NCBI GenBank assembly: GCA_014379205.1
Contig: JACMME010000071.1
Span: forward strand, 1 to 41,758
Direction of reading: 5' to 3'
Origin: Gemmatimonadaceae bacterium
Lineage (GTDB): Bacteria > Gemmatimonadota > Gemmatimonadetes > Gemmatimonadales > Gemmatimonadaceae
DNA: 41,758 nucleotides
Within the stretch, counting starts at the first letter, position 1. Each line of letters starts with the position of its first letter. Below the pieces are notes generated by a model. The model searched no databases and was not told where the DNA came from. It saw only the letters and a program-made list of their open reading frames with translations. Made by a program: the position numbers and the translations under genes. Below, one piece after another: positions 25,040-33,443 of the stretch.

Positions 25040-26656
25040 TTATTTGATGCTCGCTCGGGCAAGCGTAAAGAGATCCTGCTGCGTGTGACCCTTACGGATC
25101 AACTCGAGCGCCTTCAGCATCTGCGGATCTTCGGAGATCGTCCTGCGAAAGAGCGTGGAATCGCCGAAGGACTGCCGGATAGCCTGGTGCGTGATCCAGC
25201 GATCCACCAGCGCGGTTGCCGCCTGGAACTGCTTGGGATTTACCGCGACACTGTCCTTTTCGAGGCGGCGCAGGAATTCCGCCCGCCATTCCGGTTTCGC
25301 CTGTATGTCGGGAGTGATTTTACCCTTGAGACTCAGCGCCATGTCATACAGTGCCGCTCGCACGATGGCGCCTTTGGGAGCCAATGCGCGGGCGAAATCC
25401 TGCTCGGCTGTCGATATGGTGTCTTCGGGAACGATCACGTCCGGGGTAATTCCGCCACCGCCGTAAACGATGCGGCCCGCGTCCGAGCGAAAGGTAGGCC
25501 GATCCTTCTTTACAGATTCCTGCTCGAGTGAGTCAGGAGTCTCTTCCTCGTCAGGCTGTGGAGCGCGGGCGCCAGCTACAATGGTTCCAGGCCGGGCAGG
25601 CGTGCGGTCTTTCTGAATCGACCGCCCGCTCGGCGTATACCACTTGGCGGTCGTGAGCTTCAGCGAATATCCCCCTTCAAGCGGGAAAACCGACTGCACC
25701 AATCCCTTTCCATAAGATGTCGTTCCGACGACGAGCGCACGGTCATGATCCTGAAGCGAGCCCGCAACTATTTCCGATGCCGACGCAGAGTAGCCATTCA
25801 CCATGACTACGAGAGGAATGCCGGCAAAATGCTGCCGGCCGTCTGCCTTGAATTTCTGAACGGCACCGTCGCGCCCACGCACCGAGGCGATTTCCTGTCC
25901 ATTATTCAGAAAGACGTCGCTAATGGAAAGAGCCTGTTCCAGAATCCCCCCTGGATTGTCTCGCACGTCAACGATTATCCCGCGGGCGCCCTGCTTCACG
26001 AGACGGTCGGCGGCGGCGGCGACATCCTGCGAAGCGCTCTCGTTGAACTGGAGCAGGGGCAGGTATCCAATGTTGCCGTCCAGCATGATAGCGTAGGGGA
26101 CAGCCGGAACGCGGATGATGGCGCGCGTCAGGTGGTGGTCGATCGGTTGAGCGACGCCAGGGCGTGAAAACCTGGCCCGGACCTTGGTTCCGGGTGCTCC
26201 CAGCAAGACATCCGACACTTGCTGCGTAGACCAGCCGCGAGTGGACATCGTGTCGACGACGGCAATGCGATCCCCTTCCACTATCCCGGCGCGTTCCGCT
26301 GGCGTGTTGGGGAATACACGAACGACGACAATATTCTCCTGCTGCTTCTCGATCTGCATTCCAACTCCGCCGTAGCGACCGGTCGAAGTCGCAGAAAACC
26401 GCTCAGCTGCTTTTGGCGACAGGAGCTCGGAATACGGGTCGTTCAACTGATCGACAAGACCCTTCGCCGCTTTCTCGTACAATGCGGCGGTGCCTACGGT
26501 ATCGACGAAGCGGTCGGACACGAGAGAAAGCACTTGATCGAACAGGCGTGCGCCGTCACGTGTCGCTCGCTCCTGAAGAATCCAGCCGCCAGCGACAATA
26601 GGGAGCGCCACCGTTACGGCGATGAGTGCGTTACGACGAGCAGAAGGCATGGACAT
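25040..26656 (-). CDS. ctpA: S41-family carboxy-terminal processing protease
   Basis: A 538-residue protease, started at the ATG at 26656 (a second ATG two codons on; the longer frame adds 27 unlikely residues). A single N-terminal hydrophobic helix exports it. A PDZ domain follows (GGVGMQIEKQQENIVVVRVF, AERAGIVEGDRI), then the S41 core with catalytic Ser in NGYSASASEIVAGSL and Lys in TTSYGKGLVQS. The extra C-terminal about 150 residues include GGGGITPDVIVPED. It trims C-termini of periplasmic proteins. Confidence 0.93.
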   Translation of the reverse strand: MSMPSARRNALIAVTVALPIVAGGWILQERATRDGARLFDQVLSLVSDRFVDTVGTAALYEKAAKGLVDQLNDPYSELLSPKAAERFSATSTGRYGGVGMQIEKQQENIVVVRVFPNTPAERAGIVEGDRIAVVDTMSTRGWSTQQVSDVLLGAPGTKVRARFSRPGVAQPIDHHLTRAIIRVPAVPYAIMLDGNIGYLPLLQFNESASQDVAAAADRLVKQGARGIIVDVRDNPGGILEQALSISDVFLNNGQEIASVRGRDGAVQKFKADGRQHFAGIPLVVMVNGYSASASEIVAGSLQDHDRALVVGTTSYGKGLVQSVFPLEGGYSLKLTTAKWYTPSGRSIQKDRTPARPGTIVAGARAPQPDEEETPDSLEQESVKKDRPTFRSDAGRIVYGGGGITPDVIVPEDTISTAEQDFARALAPKGAIVRAALYDMALSLKGKITPDIQAKPEWRAEFLRRLEKDSVAVNPKQFQAATALVDRWITHQAIRQSFGDSTLFRRTISEDPQMLKALELIRKGHTQQDLFTLARASIK

Positions 26657-26737
26657 CTGACGGCTCGGAAATGAGTGAAGATTGAACTTAGCGCGCGCTG
26701 TGTAAACAGGAACCGGGAACCAGAGGCCGAGGCCCAA

Positions 26738-27859
26738 TTAGGCACCTGGACCAGGTTTCCGGTTACTTCTCCTACCCTCTTCGGCATGTGACGTGCCGTC
26801 GGGGGCTACTTCGTTATGGTCGCGTCGCCTGGGCCGGAGCGTCCGCAAGCCTCTGACAATCCAATCCGGCGCCTCACCCTCGTTCGGCCGACGCAACACC
26901 ATGACCAACACTGGCAAGTATACGAGGGGCAGGAATACCGTAGCCATGGCCGCATGAAAGTCCGAAAAGTTCGTGAAGGGCCCCATGCCGGTGCTGACTA
27001 GCACCCTCGCGATCCAGGTGGCCCAGACAAGCAGAAGTGATTCCAGTAAGGTCGCCGGGACGAGGAATAGCGGTATGGTGGCGTACGGCATCAGCGTATG
27101 GGGTATGAACGCAAGTACAGCGATCAAACGTGCTTCCGGACGCTTCCAGCGCAAAAGTGCTAGGGGCAGGAAGATGCCTGCGGCGTAACTAACCGGCGGT
27201 GCCTTGTCCGACGCGTCGTTAACGAGAGACAACCAATGCGCCGGCCAGGAAGGCATCACGACGAGGCTTAGCCCCGTGATCACGGCTATGCCAATGAACG
27301 CTCGCTTGCGGGGATACGCCGCCAGCAGCGCGATAGCAATGTTGGGCTTTGCCGCAAACACAAAGCCGATGCTGGGAATGAGCGCGGCCGCTGTGAGCGC
27401 TACCTCCCATTGGGCGACCCTGCCCGCGAAGAAGTAGCCCGTGCTGGCGAATACAACCAGCCGATGGTAACTGTCGCGGGTGAGCGCAAACGCAAGCAGA
27501 GCGGAAGAGCCGCCAAAAAAAGCTGCGCGCGCGGCTATGACGGGCAGAAAGGAGAACGGAAGCGCTATAAGGGTGGCGGGCAGCGGAAAATACAGAGGCC
27601 AAGGCCAATCGAAGGCCTTGCCGGGACCGATAACTGAATACGGGTTGATTCCTTCCCGAAGCGCATATGCTCCGTACCAGAACTGATCGAAGTCCCGCGC
27701 GAAATGGGTGAGGGGATCATTCGTGTTCGCCCCCACTGTCAGAACGATTCCGACTCCCCATGCGCCAGCAACGCAAGCGATAACAATCCGGATCCAAAGC
27801 CTGGGGCCGATTCGAGACGTTCGTTCTGGCAGCGCATCCGCTTCCAAAACGGCACTCAT
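26738..27859 (-). CDS. GT87 / DUF2029-type polytopic membrane glycosyltransferase
   Basis: A 373-residue protein with eight to ten hydrophobic segments. An early acidic motif, RDFDQFWYGAYALREGINPY, matches the extracytoplasmic loop of GT87 (DUF2029) enzymes, which transfer sugars from polyprenyl phosphate donors, as in mycobacterial arabinan and mannan synthesis. The C-terminal 50 residues are basic and cytoplasmic. The gene overlaps neither neighbour; the next upstream gene ends ten bases before its start, which suggests one operon. The acceptor is unknown. Confidence 0.8.
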   Translation of the reverse strand: MSAVLEADALPERTSRIGPRLWIRIVIACVAGAWGVGIVLTVGANTNDPLTHFARDFDQFWYGAYALREGINPYSVIGPGKAFDWPWPLYFPLPATLIALPFSFLPVIAARAAFFGGSSALLAFALTRDSYHRLVVFASTGYFFAGRVAQWEVALTAAALIPSIGFVFAAKPNIAIALLAAYPRKRAFIGIAVITGLSLVVMPSWPAHWLSLVNDASDKAPPVSYAAGIFLPLALLRWKRPEARLIAVLAFIPHTLMPYATIPLFLVPATLLESLLLVWATWIARVLVSTGMGPFTNFSDFHAAMATVFLPLVYLPVLVMVLRRPNEGEAPDWIVRGLRTLRPRRRDHNEVAPDGTSHAEEGRRSNRKPGPGA

Positions 27860-27869
27860 TTGCCGGCCT

Positions 27870-28238
27870 TCAAGGATGCATCTGGTCGAGACTTTGCTTC
27901 ACATCCTGGATGTAGGCGTCTGTCGCTCTGAATGCTTTCTCCACGCTGTATATGAGAAGCATCTGCGAACCGGCTACGGTCCTGGAGGCGAGGAGGGATT
28001 GATCGAGCGTCGTTAGACCGTTCCGAACGCGCTGCTCTGCTGACATGGCGCCAACTGATGGATCACGTGAACGTAACCCTGAAAGTGCAGCTTCGACCTC
28101 GTCGATTCCGTTGAGGATCCGCTCGACTTGCAAACGAAGTGCGGGCGAGAAGAGATCGGTAGGGGCCTCGCGCCAGGCGAAGGTCGCCGTCAGTGCGAGC
28201 TCGGCGCGTTCGCGTCGCGGCCGCTGCGGCGTCGTCAT
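27870..28238 (-). CDS. Conserved-looking hypothetical protein, helical
   Basis: A 122-residue all-helical protein without Cys, signal or membrane segments. Residues 30-60 (LFSPALRLQVERILNGIDEVEAAL) and 70-120 form amphipathic helices, and a coiled-coil or four-helix bundle is likely. I recognise no family. It lies ten bases ahead of the GT87-like gene in the same operon. Confidence 0.55.
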   Translation of the reverse strand: MTTPQRPRRERAELALTATFAWREAPTDLFSPALRLQVERILNGIDEVEAALSGLRSRDPSVGAMSAEQRVRNGLTTLDQSLLASRTVAGSQMLLIYSVEKAFRATDAYIQDVKQSLDQMHP

Positions 28239-28275
28239 TCAGGTCGAACGTCGAGCCTTCAGGACTGTGTGCTCA

Positions 28276-28695
28276 TCACCGCCATCCCGCGAGTAACGCG
28301 CCCATAATCAAGAGATAGACCAACTGATAGCTGGCATCGATCAGGAACGAGGACACGGTCCGTTCCGAGAAGAGGCTTCGAGTCAGTCCGGTTGTGAACG
28401 CGAAACCGAGCCAGAGAATGAAGCCCAGCCACATGCCGCCCAGCACCGTGGTCACCCCGATATAACCAATGAGGAGCGAGAACATCAAAGCCATGATCAG
28501 ATAGCAGACGATAGTTATCAGGTGAGCTCTGTTTGCACTCGGCTCTGCCTGCGTCCCCATCTTTTCTTCGGTGTACGTGTGCGCCTTCGACCAAACCTTG
28601 CTGAACAACGTCTGTGAGTACCAGGCAACGCCAAGCACAGTCGCTGCCAGGGCTGCCAGAAGTACCACCAACACATTCATTGCGACTAAGCGCAT
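28276..28695 (-). CDS. DUF1761 family membrane protein
   Basis: A 139-residue protein with four membrane helices (about residues 5-25, 58-78, 83-103, 118-137). The N-terminal pattern NVLVVLLAALAATVLGVAWYSQTLFSKVW is the DUF1761 signature. The function of the family is unknown. The start at 28695 is backed by GGAGA six bases upstream; an ATG five codons later matches the usual family start just as well. Confidence 0.85.
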   Translation of the reverse strand: MRLVAMNVLVVLLAALAATVLGVAWYSQTLFSKVWSKAHTYTEEKMGTQAEPSANRAHLITIVCYLIMALMFSLLIGYIGVTTVLGGMWLGFILWLGFAFTTGLTRSLFSERTVSSFLIDASYQLVYLLIMGALLAGWR

Positions 28696-29019
28696 CGAGG
28701 TCTCCGTGTTCGCTTTGAGTGTGGCTGTCCACGAGTCTACGGGCCGAACGGGGCCTTAAAACACGCAAGCGATGTAAGGAAGAGCGGTGTCCCGCGTTCC
28801 TCCCTGATCCGTGGTTTGGCCACCACAGCTGCAGCTGACACCGTCAAAAACCGCGGTTGTAAGGGGGAACTGCACTCCCAAACCGCGCGCACCGGATACC
28901 CCGATTGCGTCCCCCGGTTTCACCGTCAGAAGCAGCACGCGCTAATCAGTTGTGCCGGCTGTCAGGAAACAAGGGCTGATTTGGCCCAATGGTTTCGCCG
29001 GTGCAACCTGTGATCGGGA
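28696..29019. other. 324-bp intergenic stretch, no supported gene
   Basis: A 60-residue minus frame at 28756-28938 carries a lone CSCGG but no signal, ribosome site or recognisable family. No hairpin with a U tract is evident. I leave it unassigned. Confidence 0.5.
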
Positions 29020-29304
29020 CTATCGAAAGCCACCGCCCAGTCCACCGCCAAAGTCGTTTCCGCCACCGCCTTCGCGAGATCCCATCCCGGAAGTGCCGCG
29101 GTCGGCGCCCGTTCTGTCACCGGAATCCATGCCTTCTGATTGCGGAGACTTGCCGCCGCCGAGTATTTCCTTCCAACTGACTTCCTGTCCCTTTCTAAAA
29201 CCTTTCTGGGTGAGTTTCACTCCCTCCGGCGAAATGGTGATCATGTATGCCTGTCCGTCGATCTCGATTTCGCGCTTGATGGTTTTGTCGAGCTTGGTGG
29301 CCAT
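29020..29304 (-). CDS. Small hypothetical protein with Gly-rich tail
   Basis: A 94-residue protein. Residues 1-50 look like a compact beta domain (IKREIEIDGQAYMITISPEG then VKLTQKGFRKGQEVSWKEIL), and the rest is a disordered Gly/Ser/Asp tail ending in a GGG-rich run. The start at 29304 is supported by GGAG five bases upstream; a 194-residue frame starting at 29604 is not. The family is not recognised. Confidence 0.6.
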   Translation of the reverse strand: MATKLDKTIKREIEIDGQAYMITISPEGVKLTQKGFRKGQEVSWKEILGGGKSPQSEGMDSGDRTGADRGTSGMGSREGGGGNDFGGGLGGGFR

Positions 29305-29414
29305 AGGGTCTCCATAGTTGGTGTTACCTTCACGATCGTTCGATCCTGACGCAAGTTTGGCGCTCGGTGCGACAGGGCATGACAGAAGCAGGGACGAGCG
29401 AACAAATCTGGTTG

Positions 29415-30269
29415 TCAGGTCTGCCGGGATGCTAGCACGTAATCCACGTACCATTCCCGCAAATGTTGTTTGATCTGAACGTCGCGTACCAGGCCTGCTC
29501 CCACAAGCATGTCGTGCGCCGGTTCGAGCACTCGCTGAAGATGTGAAGGGTATCGTTGCGAAAGCGGGAGCAGGCTTGCAAGTGTGTCGAGTGCCACACG
29601 CCATGTTACACTGCCTTCCTCGCGAGCCACCTCGAGCAGGCGGTACAAGCGTCTCGCTACGGGAGATGATAGCGCGAGATATTGACTGGAAGCCAGTGTG
29701 GCGGTGTGGCCTGCCGCGATATTACCTCGTACAAGTGGAGCGATCTTGATCTGCGCTTCACCGGGCTCGGACGCGGGCAGCGCTGGAAAAAGCGGGAGCT
29801 GCTCGCGATTGGTATAGCGCCGCCGGTCCACAGCAACAGAGCTGAGGATTGTAAACTGTCCGCTAAACACAGTTCCAGAGACCGCATCGAAATACGCCCC
29901 CGCGCTCTCCAGACGGGTGTGTTCGAGGCGGCCGAGTGCGGAGCGGAGTTGCTCGTATGTCCGTCCGTCCACTCGGCGCCCCATGGATCTTAGAAAGGCA
30001 TGCAGCGTAAAGCGCAGCACTCCATCGCTTGGCAAACCGGCCTCACTGAAACGGTGACACAGCTCGACGTACACATCCTGGTCGAACGTGCCGGGAAGGC
30101 GGTCGCCCGGACTTGGTAGAACGCGCCAGCGTTGGCCTTCACTCGGCTCGAACGAGATCACGCCATCGTCGGAAGCGGAATCGCTCAGCCGAAAGACCGG
30201 AAGTGCCTCGAGCGACCTGTCCAGAAGGATGGTTCGCGAAGTCGAACGCCGCCGTGCCGGAATGCTCAT
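29415..30269 (-). CDS. Plasmid-type replication initiator protein A (RPA family)
   Basis: A 284-residue protein. The segment around residues 60-125 (DQDVYVELCHRF, then FTLHAFLRSMGRRVDGRTYEQLRSALGRL) and the SSPVARRLYRLLEVA segment follow the winged-helix layout of replication initiator protein A, known from broad-host-range plasmids. It begins immediately after the TAG stop of the upstream SDR gene (stop and start abut). No iterons, parAB or partner genes are seen, so here it may act as a DNA-binding regulator or be a relic of an integrated element. The family call is from sequence pattern only. Confidence 0.65.
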   Translation of the reverse strand: MSIPARRRSTSRTILLDRSLEALPVFRLSDSASDDGVISFEPSEGQRWRVLPSPGDRLPGTFDQDVYVELCHRFSEAGLPSDGVLRFTLHAFLRSMGRRVDGRTYEQLRSALGRLEHTRLESAGAYFDAVSGTVFSGQFTILSSVAVDRRRYTNREQLPLFPALPASEPGEAQIKIAPLVRGNIAAGHTATLASSQYLALSSPVARRLYRLLEVAREEGSVTWRVALDTLASLLPLSQRYPSHLQRVLEPAHDMLVGAGLVRDVQIKQHLREWYVDYVLASRQT

Positions 30270-30980
30270 CTACGCGAGCTGCAACACCTGCCCGGTCACG
30301 GCGCTCGCTTTGTCGGAGCAGAGGTACATCACCGTGTCGGCCACTTGTTCGCGCTCGACGTAACGAACAGAGCTACCCATAGTGTCCAGGTTGGCGGACG
30401 TACGGATAGTCGTCGGAGCGATTGCGTTTGCGCGAACGCCATTTTCTCGCTCTTCGTCCGCTACCGCCCGCATCAGCGCGAGCACGCCGCTCTTCGCCGC
30501 CGCATAAGCGGCGATCTCCGCGATCTTTCCCCCCGGTAGAACAGCCGCCGATACAAAGAAGACGATTGCGCCACGGGCTTCGCGCACGAGGGGAAGAAAG
30601 CACCGCGTGGCGATGTAGGCGGTGGTGAGGTTGATGTCGAACTGTTTACGCCATGCGTTGGGATCGCTGTCGGCGACGCGGCCTGTCATGGCGAAGCCAC
30701 CGGCCATGTTCACAAGAGCATTTGCCCCGCCTGCGCACAACTTCGCGATTTCGCGGCCGACTTCAGCCGCCTGAACTTCATCGGTAAGGTCGCACGCGAA
30801 AGCAAACGCGTCTGCACCGTCACGCCGGAGGGATTCCGCTCTGGCCTCCACCTCCCGCGCATCGCGATCCACCGCAATTATGCGGGCACCCAGCGCCGCA
30901 AATGCTCCTGCGACCGTTTCTCCGACTTGCCCCTCTCGGCCCACACCCGTCAGAATTACCACCCGTTTATCGGCCTGCAT
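30270..30980 (-). CDS. Short-chain dehydrogenase/reductase (SDR)
   Basis: A 236-residue NAD(P)-dependent oxidoreductase with the Rossmann turn ILTGVGREGQVG (one residue unlike the classical TGxxxGxG), NMAGG for the NAG motif, and the SDR active site Ser in FFVSAAVLPGG with YAAAKSG (Tyr-x-x-x-Lys). The C-terminus resembles FabG-type reductases (MYLCSDKASAVTGQVLQL). Start at ATG 30980; a 26-residue longer frame to 31058 is doubtful. The stop directly abuts the replication-initiator start, so the pair is one transcription unit. Confidence 0.9.
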   Translation of the reverse strand: MQADKRVVILTGVGREGQVGETVAGAFAALGARIIAVDRDAREVEARAESLRRDGADAFAFACDLTDEVQAAEVGREIAKLCAGGANALVNMAGGFAMTGRVADSDPNAWRKQFDINLTTAYIATRCFLPLVREARGAIVFFVSAAVLPGGKIAEIAAYAAAKSGVLALMRAVADEERENGVRANAIAPTTIRTSANLDTMGSSVRYVEREQVADTVMYLCSDKASAVTGQVLQLA

Positions 30981-31096
30981 GCGGATACCATGCGGTTGTT
31001 TACTTCTCGCGGCAAGGGGACACGGCGTCAAGCTTGCAACACGGAGCGGGCGCGACACGAGGAGATTGCGAGCTCGCGCATACCCATAGGAGATAA

Positions 31097-32389
31097 ATGG
31101 CGAAGACCATCGGACTTGTAATTCTCGGCGTGCTGGTCGTCGGGTTCGGGTTCATCGGTTTGCTGTACATGACACGTGGTTCACCGATCAGCACCGTGCG
31201 CGCTGTCGGCGACAAGACCGGCATGCCGCTGATCTCCGATCCGCAGTTCGTCCGCGTGGCGGGGCTGCTCGCAAGTACAAATCTTCAGCAAGGCAACCAG
31301 CTCGAAATACTCACGAACGGTGACGAGACCTATCCCCGTCTATGGCAGGATCTGAAGGAGGCAAAGCACTCCATCACACTGCAGATGTACTACTGCAATT
31401 CGGGACGAATGGCGACGATGCTGAAGGACATTCTGATCGAACGGTCGAAAGCGGGAGTCCGCATACTGTTTCTGCATGACGCGTTCGGTTCATCGGGGCT
31501 GACGACGGAATATTTCGACAGCCTGAAGGCGGGTGGGGTGCGAACCGCCAAGTTTCGCCCGGTGAAATGGTACTCGCTTCACAAGGCACAGAGCCGCTCC
31601 CACATCCGCATCGTTGTGATCGACGGCGCCGTGGCGTATACCGGCGGCTTCGGGATTGACGACAAGTGGTTCGGCGATGGCCGGCACGATGGCCAGTGGC
31701 GTGATACGAACGTGCGGTTCATGGGTCCGGCCGTAATGCAGCACCAGGCGACATTCGTGGCGGGATGGGCGGAAGCCACGGGAGAGCTGATAGCGGGTGA
31801 TGTTTTCTTTCCGCCCGAAGGCTTCAAGCACGACGGCAATCAGCTCGCAACCGCAATGCACGCAGCACCGACACTGGGAAGCACCGCGGCGGAGCGTTTT
31901 CTGGCGTTATCGATCGCCAGCGCGCGCAGTAAACTCTACATCACGAACTCCTATTTCGTACCGGACGACGACTTCCGTCGCTTGCTAACTGATGCCGCCA
32001 AGCGGGGAGTGGATGTCAGAATACTTACCGCGGGTGAAAAGACGGACGCGGGGCTGGTTTGGAGCGCGGGACGCGGGCGGTATGAGGAGTTGCTGGAAGG
32101 CGGTGTAAAGGTGTACGAGTATCAACCGGCAATGATGCACGCGAAAACGCTGGTGGTAGACGGATTGTGGGGAACAATCGGCACAATGAACTTCGACAAC
32201 CGATCGCTGGTGCTGAATGACGAGTCGAACCTGGTGGCACTAGACCGCGATTTCGGGGCGGCACTGGAAAAGATCTACCTCGACGACCTCGGATACGCCA
32301 AAGAGATGAAGCTGGAGGAATTTCGCCAGCGCGCGTGGACAGGGAAGGCGAAGGAAAGGGTCGCGACGCTGCTTTCGAGGCTCATGTAA
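31097..32389 (+). CDS. Phospholipase D / cardiolipin synthase-like protein
   Basis: A 430-residue protein. One N-terminal membrane helix (4-25) is followed by two HKD modules. The second is canonical, HAKTLVVD (His348, Lys350, Asp355). The first reads HIRIVVID (His169, Arg171, Asp176), with Arg where Lys is usual. Other family landmarks, WYSLHKAQSRSH and GTMNFDNRSL, are present. Cardiolipin synthases join two phosphatidylglycerols and release glycerol. AGGAG sits four bases before the ATG. Confidence 0.85.
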   Translation: MAKTIGLVILGVLVVGFGFIGLLYMTRGSPISTVRAVGDKTGMPLISDPQFVRVAGLLASTNLQQGNQLEILTNGDETYPRLWQDLKEAKHSITLQMYYCNSGRMATMLKDILIERSKAGVRILFLHDAFGSSGLTTEYFDSLKAGGVRTAKFRPVKWYSLHKAQSRSHIRIVVIDGAVAYTGGFGIDDKWFGDGRHDGQWRDTNVRFMGPAVMQHQATFVAGWAEATGELIAGDVFFPPEGFKHDGNQLATAMHAAPTLGSTAAERFLALSIASARSKLYITNSYFVPDDDFRRLLTDAAKRGVDVRILTAGEKTDAGLVWSAGRGRYEELLEGGVKVYEYQPAMMHAKTLVVDGLWGTIGTMNFDNRSLVLNDESNLVALDRDFGAALEKIYLDDLGYAKEMKLEEFRQRAWTGKAKERVATLLSRLM

Positions 32390-32396
32390 AACTGAA

Positions 32397-32567
32397 GATT
32401 GCGGACTGCGGATTGCGGAAGCAACTGCAAGGAAGGTTGCGGACTGCGGATTCGGAAGAAACTGCAAGGCAAGGCTTGAAGTTGGATTGCGGAGCAGACT
32501 GCGAGTAAAGTTCGCTTTCCGAATTTTCCCCACGCGGTTTCCGCAATCCGCAATCAGCAATCAGCAA
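32397..32567. repeat. Heptad repeat region (GATTGCG) with facing inverted arms
   Basis: The left arm at 32397-32419 reads GATTGCG, GACTGCG, GATTGCG. The right arm at 32540-32567 carries CCGCAATC and CAGCAATC copies in the opposite orientation. Between them are degenerate TTGCGGACTGCGG and ACTGCAAGG words. It lies just after the PLD stop and matches the layout of the 22.3-kb array. Confidence 0.88.
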
Positions 32568-32589
32568 GTCTTTCCTTACCCTGTACCCC

Positions 32590-33138
32590 CTACCTGATAT
32601 CCTCCCGTCCCAGCGCCGCCCTCACCGCCTCACGGATAGCGATCACAGCATTCTCCCTCGCAGCGGGTAAGTCATCACGGACGTGCAGCTCAATGCCATC
32701 GGCGACGCGCACGCGCCGCCATGGCGCGCCATGGTCGTCGTTGTCGTGCATGACCTCGGCGTCGGCTCCCGCGCCGAGCGTGGGCGCTAGTGCAGTCGCT
32801 ACTCGACGCTCGAGAGAGTCTCCGGTTTGCTCCACCAGCTCGGACTTGATCTTCTCCAGCGTGAGCCCTTCGCGCTGACGAATTTTGATGTGCAGCAGCT
32901 GTAAGAGATGCCTGTAGTTGTAAGTCGCTGCCGTGCCCGTGCCGTCGGGTCGGTCGAGTAGACCACCCGCTACGTAAAAGCGAACCGACCTCGCGCTCGG
33001 TGCCGCCCTTGCTGCGGCGTTCGTAGGCCGCATGGCCGCCGCATCCGCGATAGCCGTTGCGTGGGCGGCGAGTCCGCGCGCATTCCAGGGCGCGTGTCGG
33101 GCGTGCATTCTCAGAAGAGGTACTGGTGAATCCACCAT
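32590..33138 (-). CDS. MerR-family-like DNA-binding regulator
   Basis: A 182-residue protein when started at ATG 33138. Residues about 45-95 hold the MerR winged helix, seen as SVRFYVAGGLLDRPDGTGTAATYNYRHLLQLLHIKI, with wing and hydrophobic core intact. The N-terminal leader HARHAPWNARGLAAHATAI is longer than in classical MerR, and the C-terminal 90 residues lack the usual effector Cys. Ligand unknown. The frame could extend to 33231, with a low-complexity basic start. Confidence 0.7.
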   Translation of the reverse strand: MVDSPVPLLRMHARHAPWNARGLAAHATAIADAAAMRPTNAAARAAPSARSVRFYVAGGLLDRPDGTGTAATYNYRHLLQLLHIKIRQREGLTLEKIKSELVEQTGDSLERRVATALAPTLGAGADAEVMHDNDDHGAPWRRVRVADGIELHVRDDLPAARENAVIAIREAVRAALGREDIR

Positions 33139-33338
33139 GGCGCCTACAATAACGCGTGCGAGGTTAGGCGTCGAGAAGCGAAACCTCTGGCGCAGGGGCG
33201 GAGGGGAAGAAGTGATGGTCGGCGCGCGCACGACAAGCGCTCTTTCCTCCAGTCAAATTCCGGAGGCGTACTCCGGAGCGCTGAGAATGAGGCTGGACTC
33301 TCAGCGAGTCATTCCGGATCGGATTTTTGGCCACTAGT

Positions 33339-33412
33339 CCGGGGCAGTGTCAGTGCCAGTGCCAGTAGCAGTGGCGAGTGCCAGTCTCAGTCTGAGTGGT
33401 CAGTGATCAGTG
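33339..33412. repeat. Dispersed hexamer repeat (NNCAGT), second copy
   Basis: CCGGGGCAG is followed by runs of GTCAGT, GCCAGT and AGCAGT, then GCCAGTCTCAGT and GTGATCAGT. It matches the right arm of the 16.5-kb array word for word at several places, including the entry CCGGGGCAG and the exit GTGATCAGT. The gap 33139-33443 otherwise shows no gene. Confidence 0.85.
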
Positions 33413-33443
33413 CTCGCTGATAAGTGGGTGCACTCGGGTTCGG

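Noticed and set aside
28756-28938. 60-residue minus frame with CSCGG
   Set aside because: No ribosome site or signal; likely chance.
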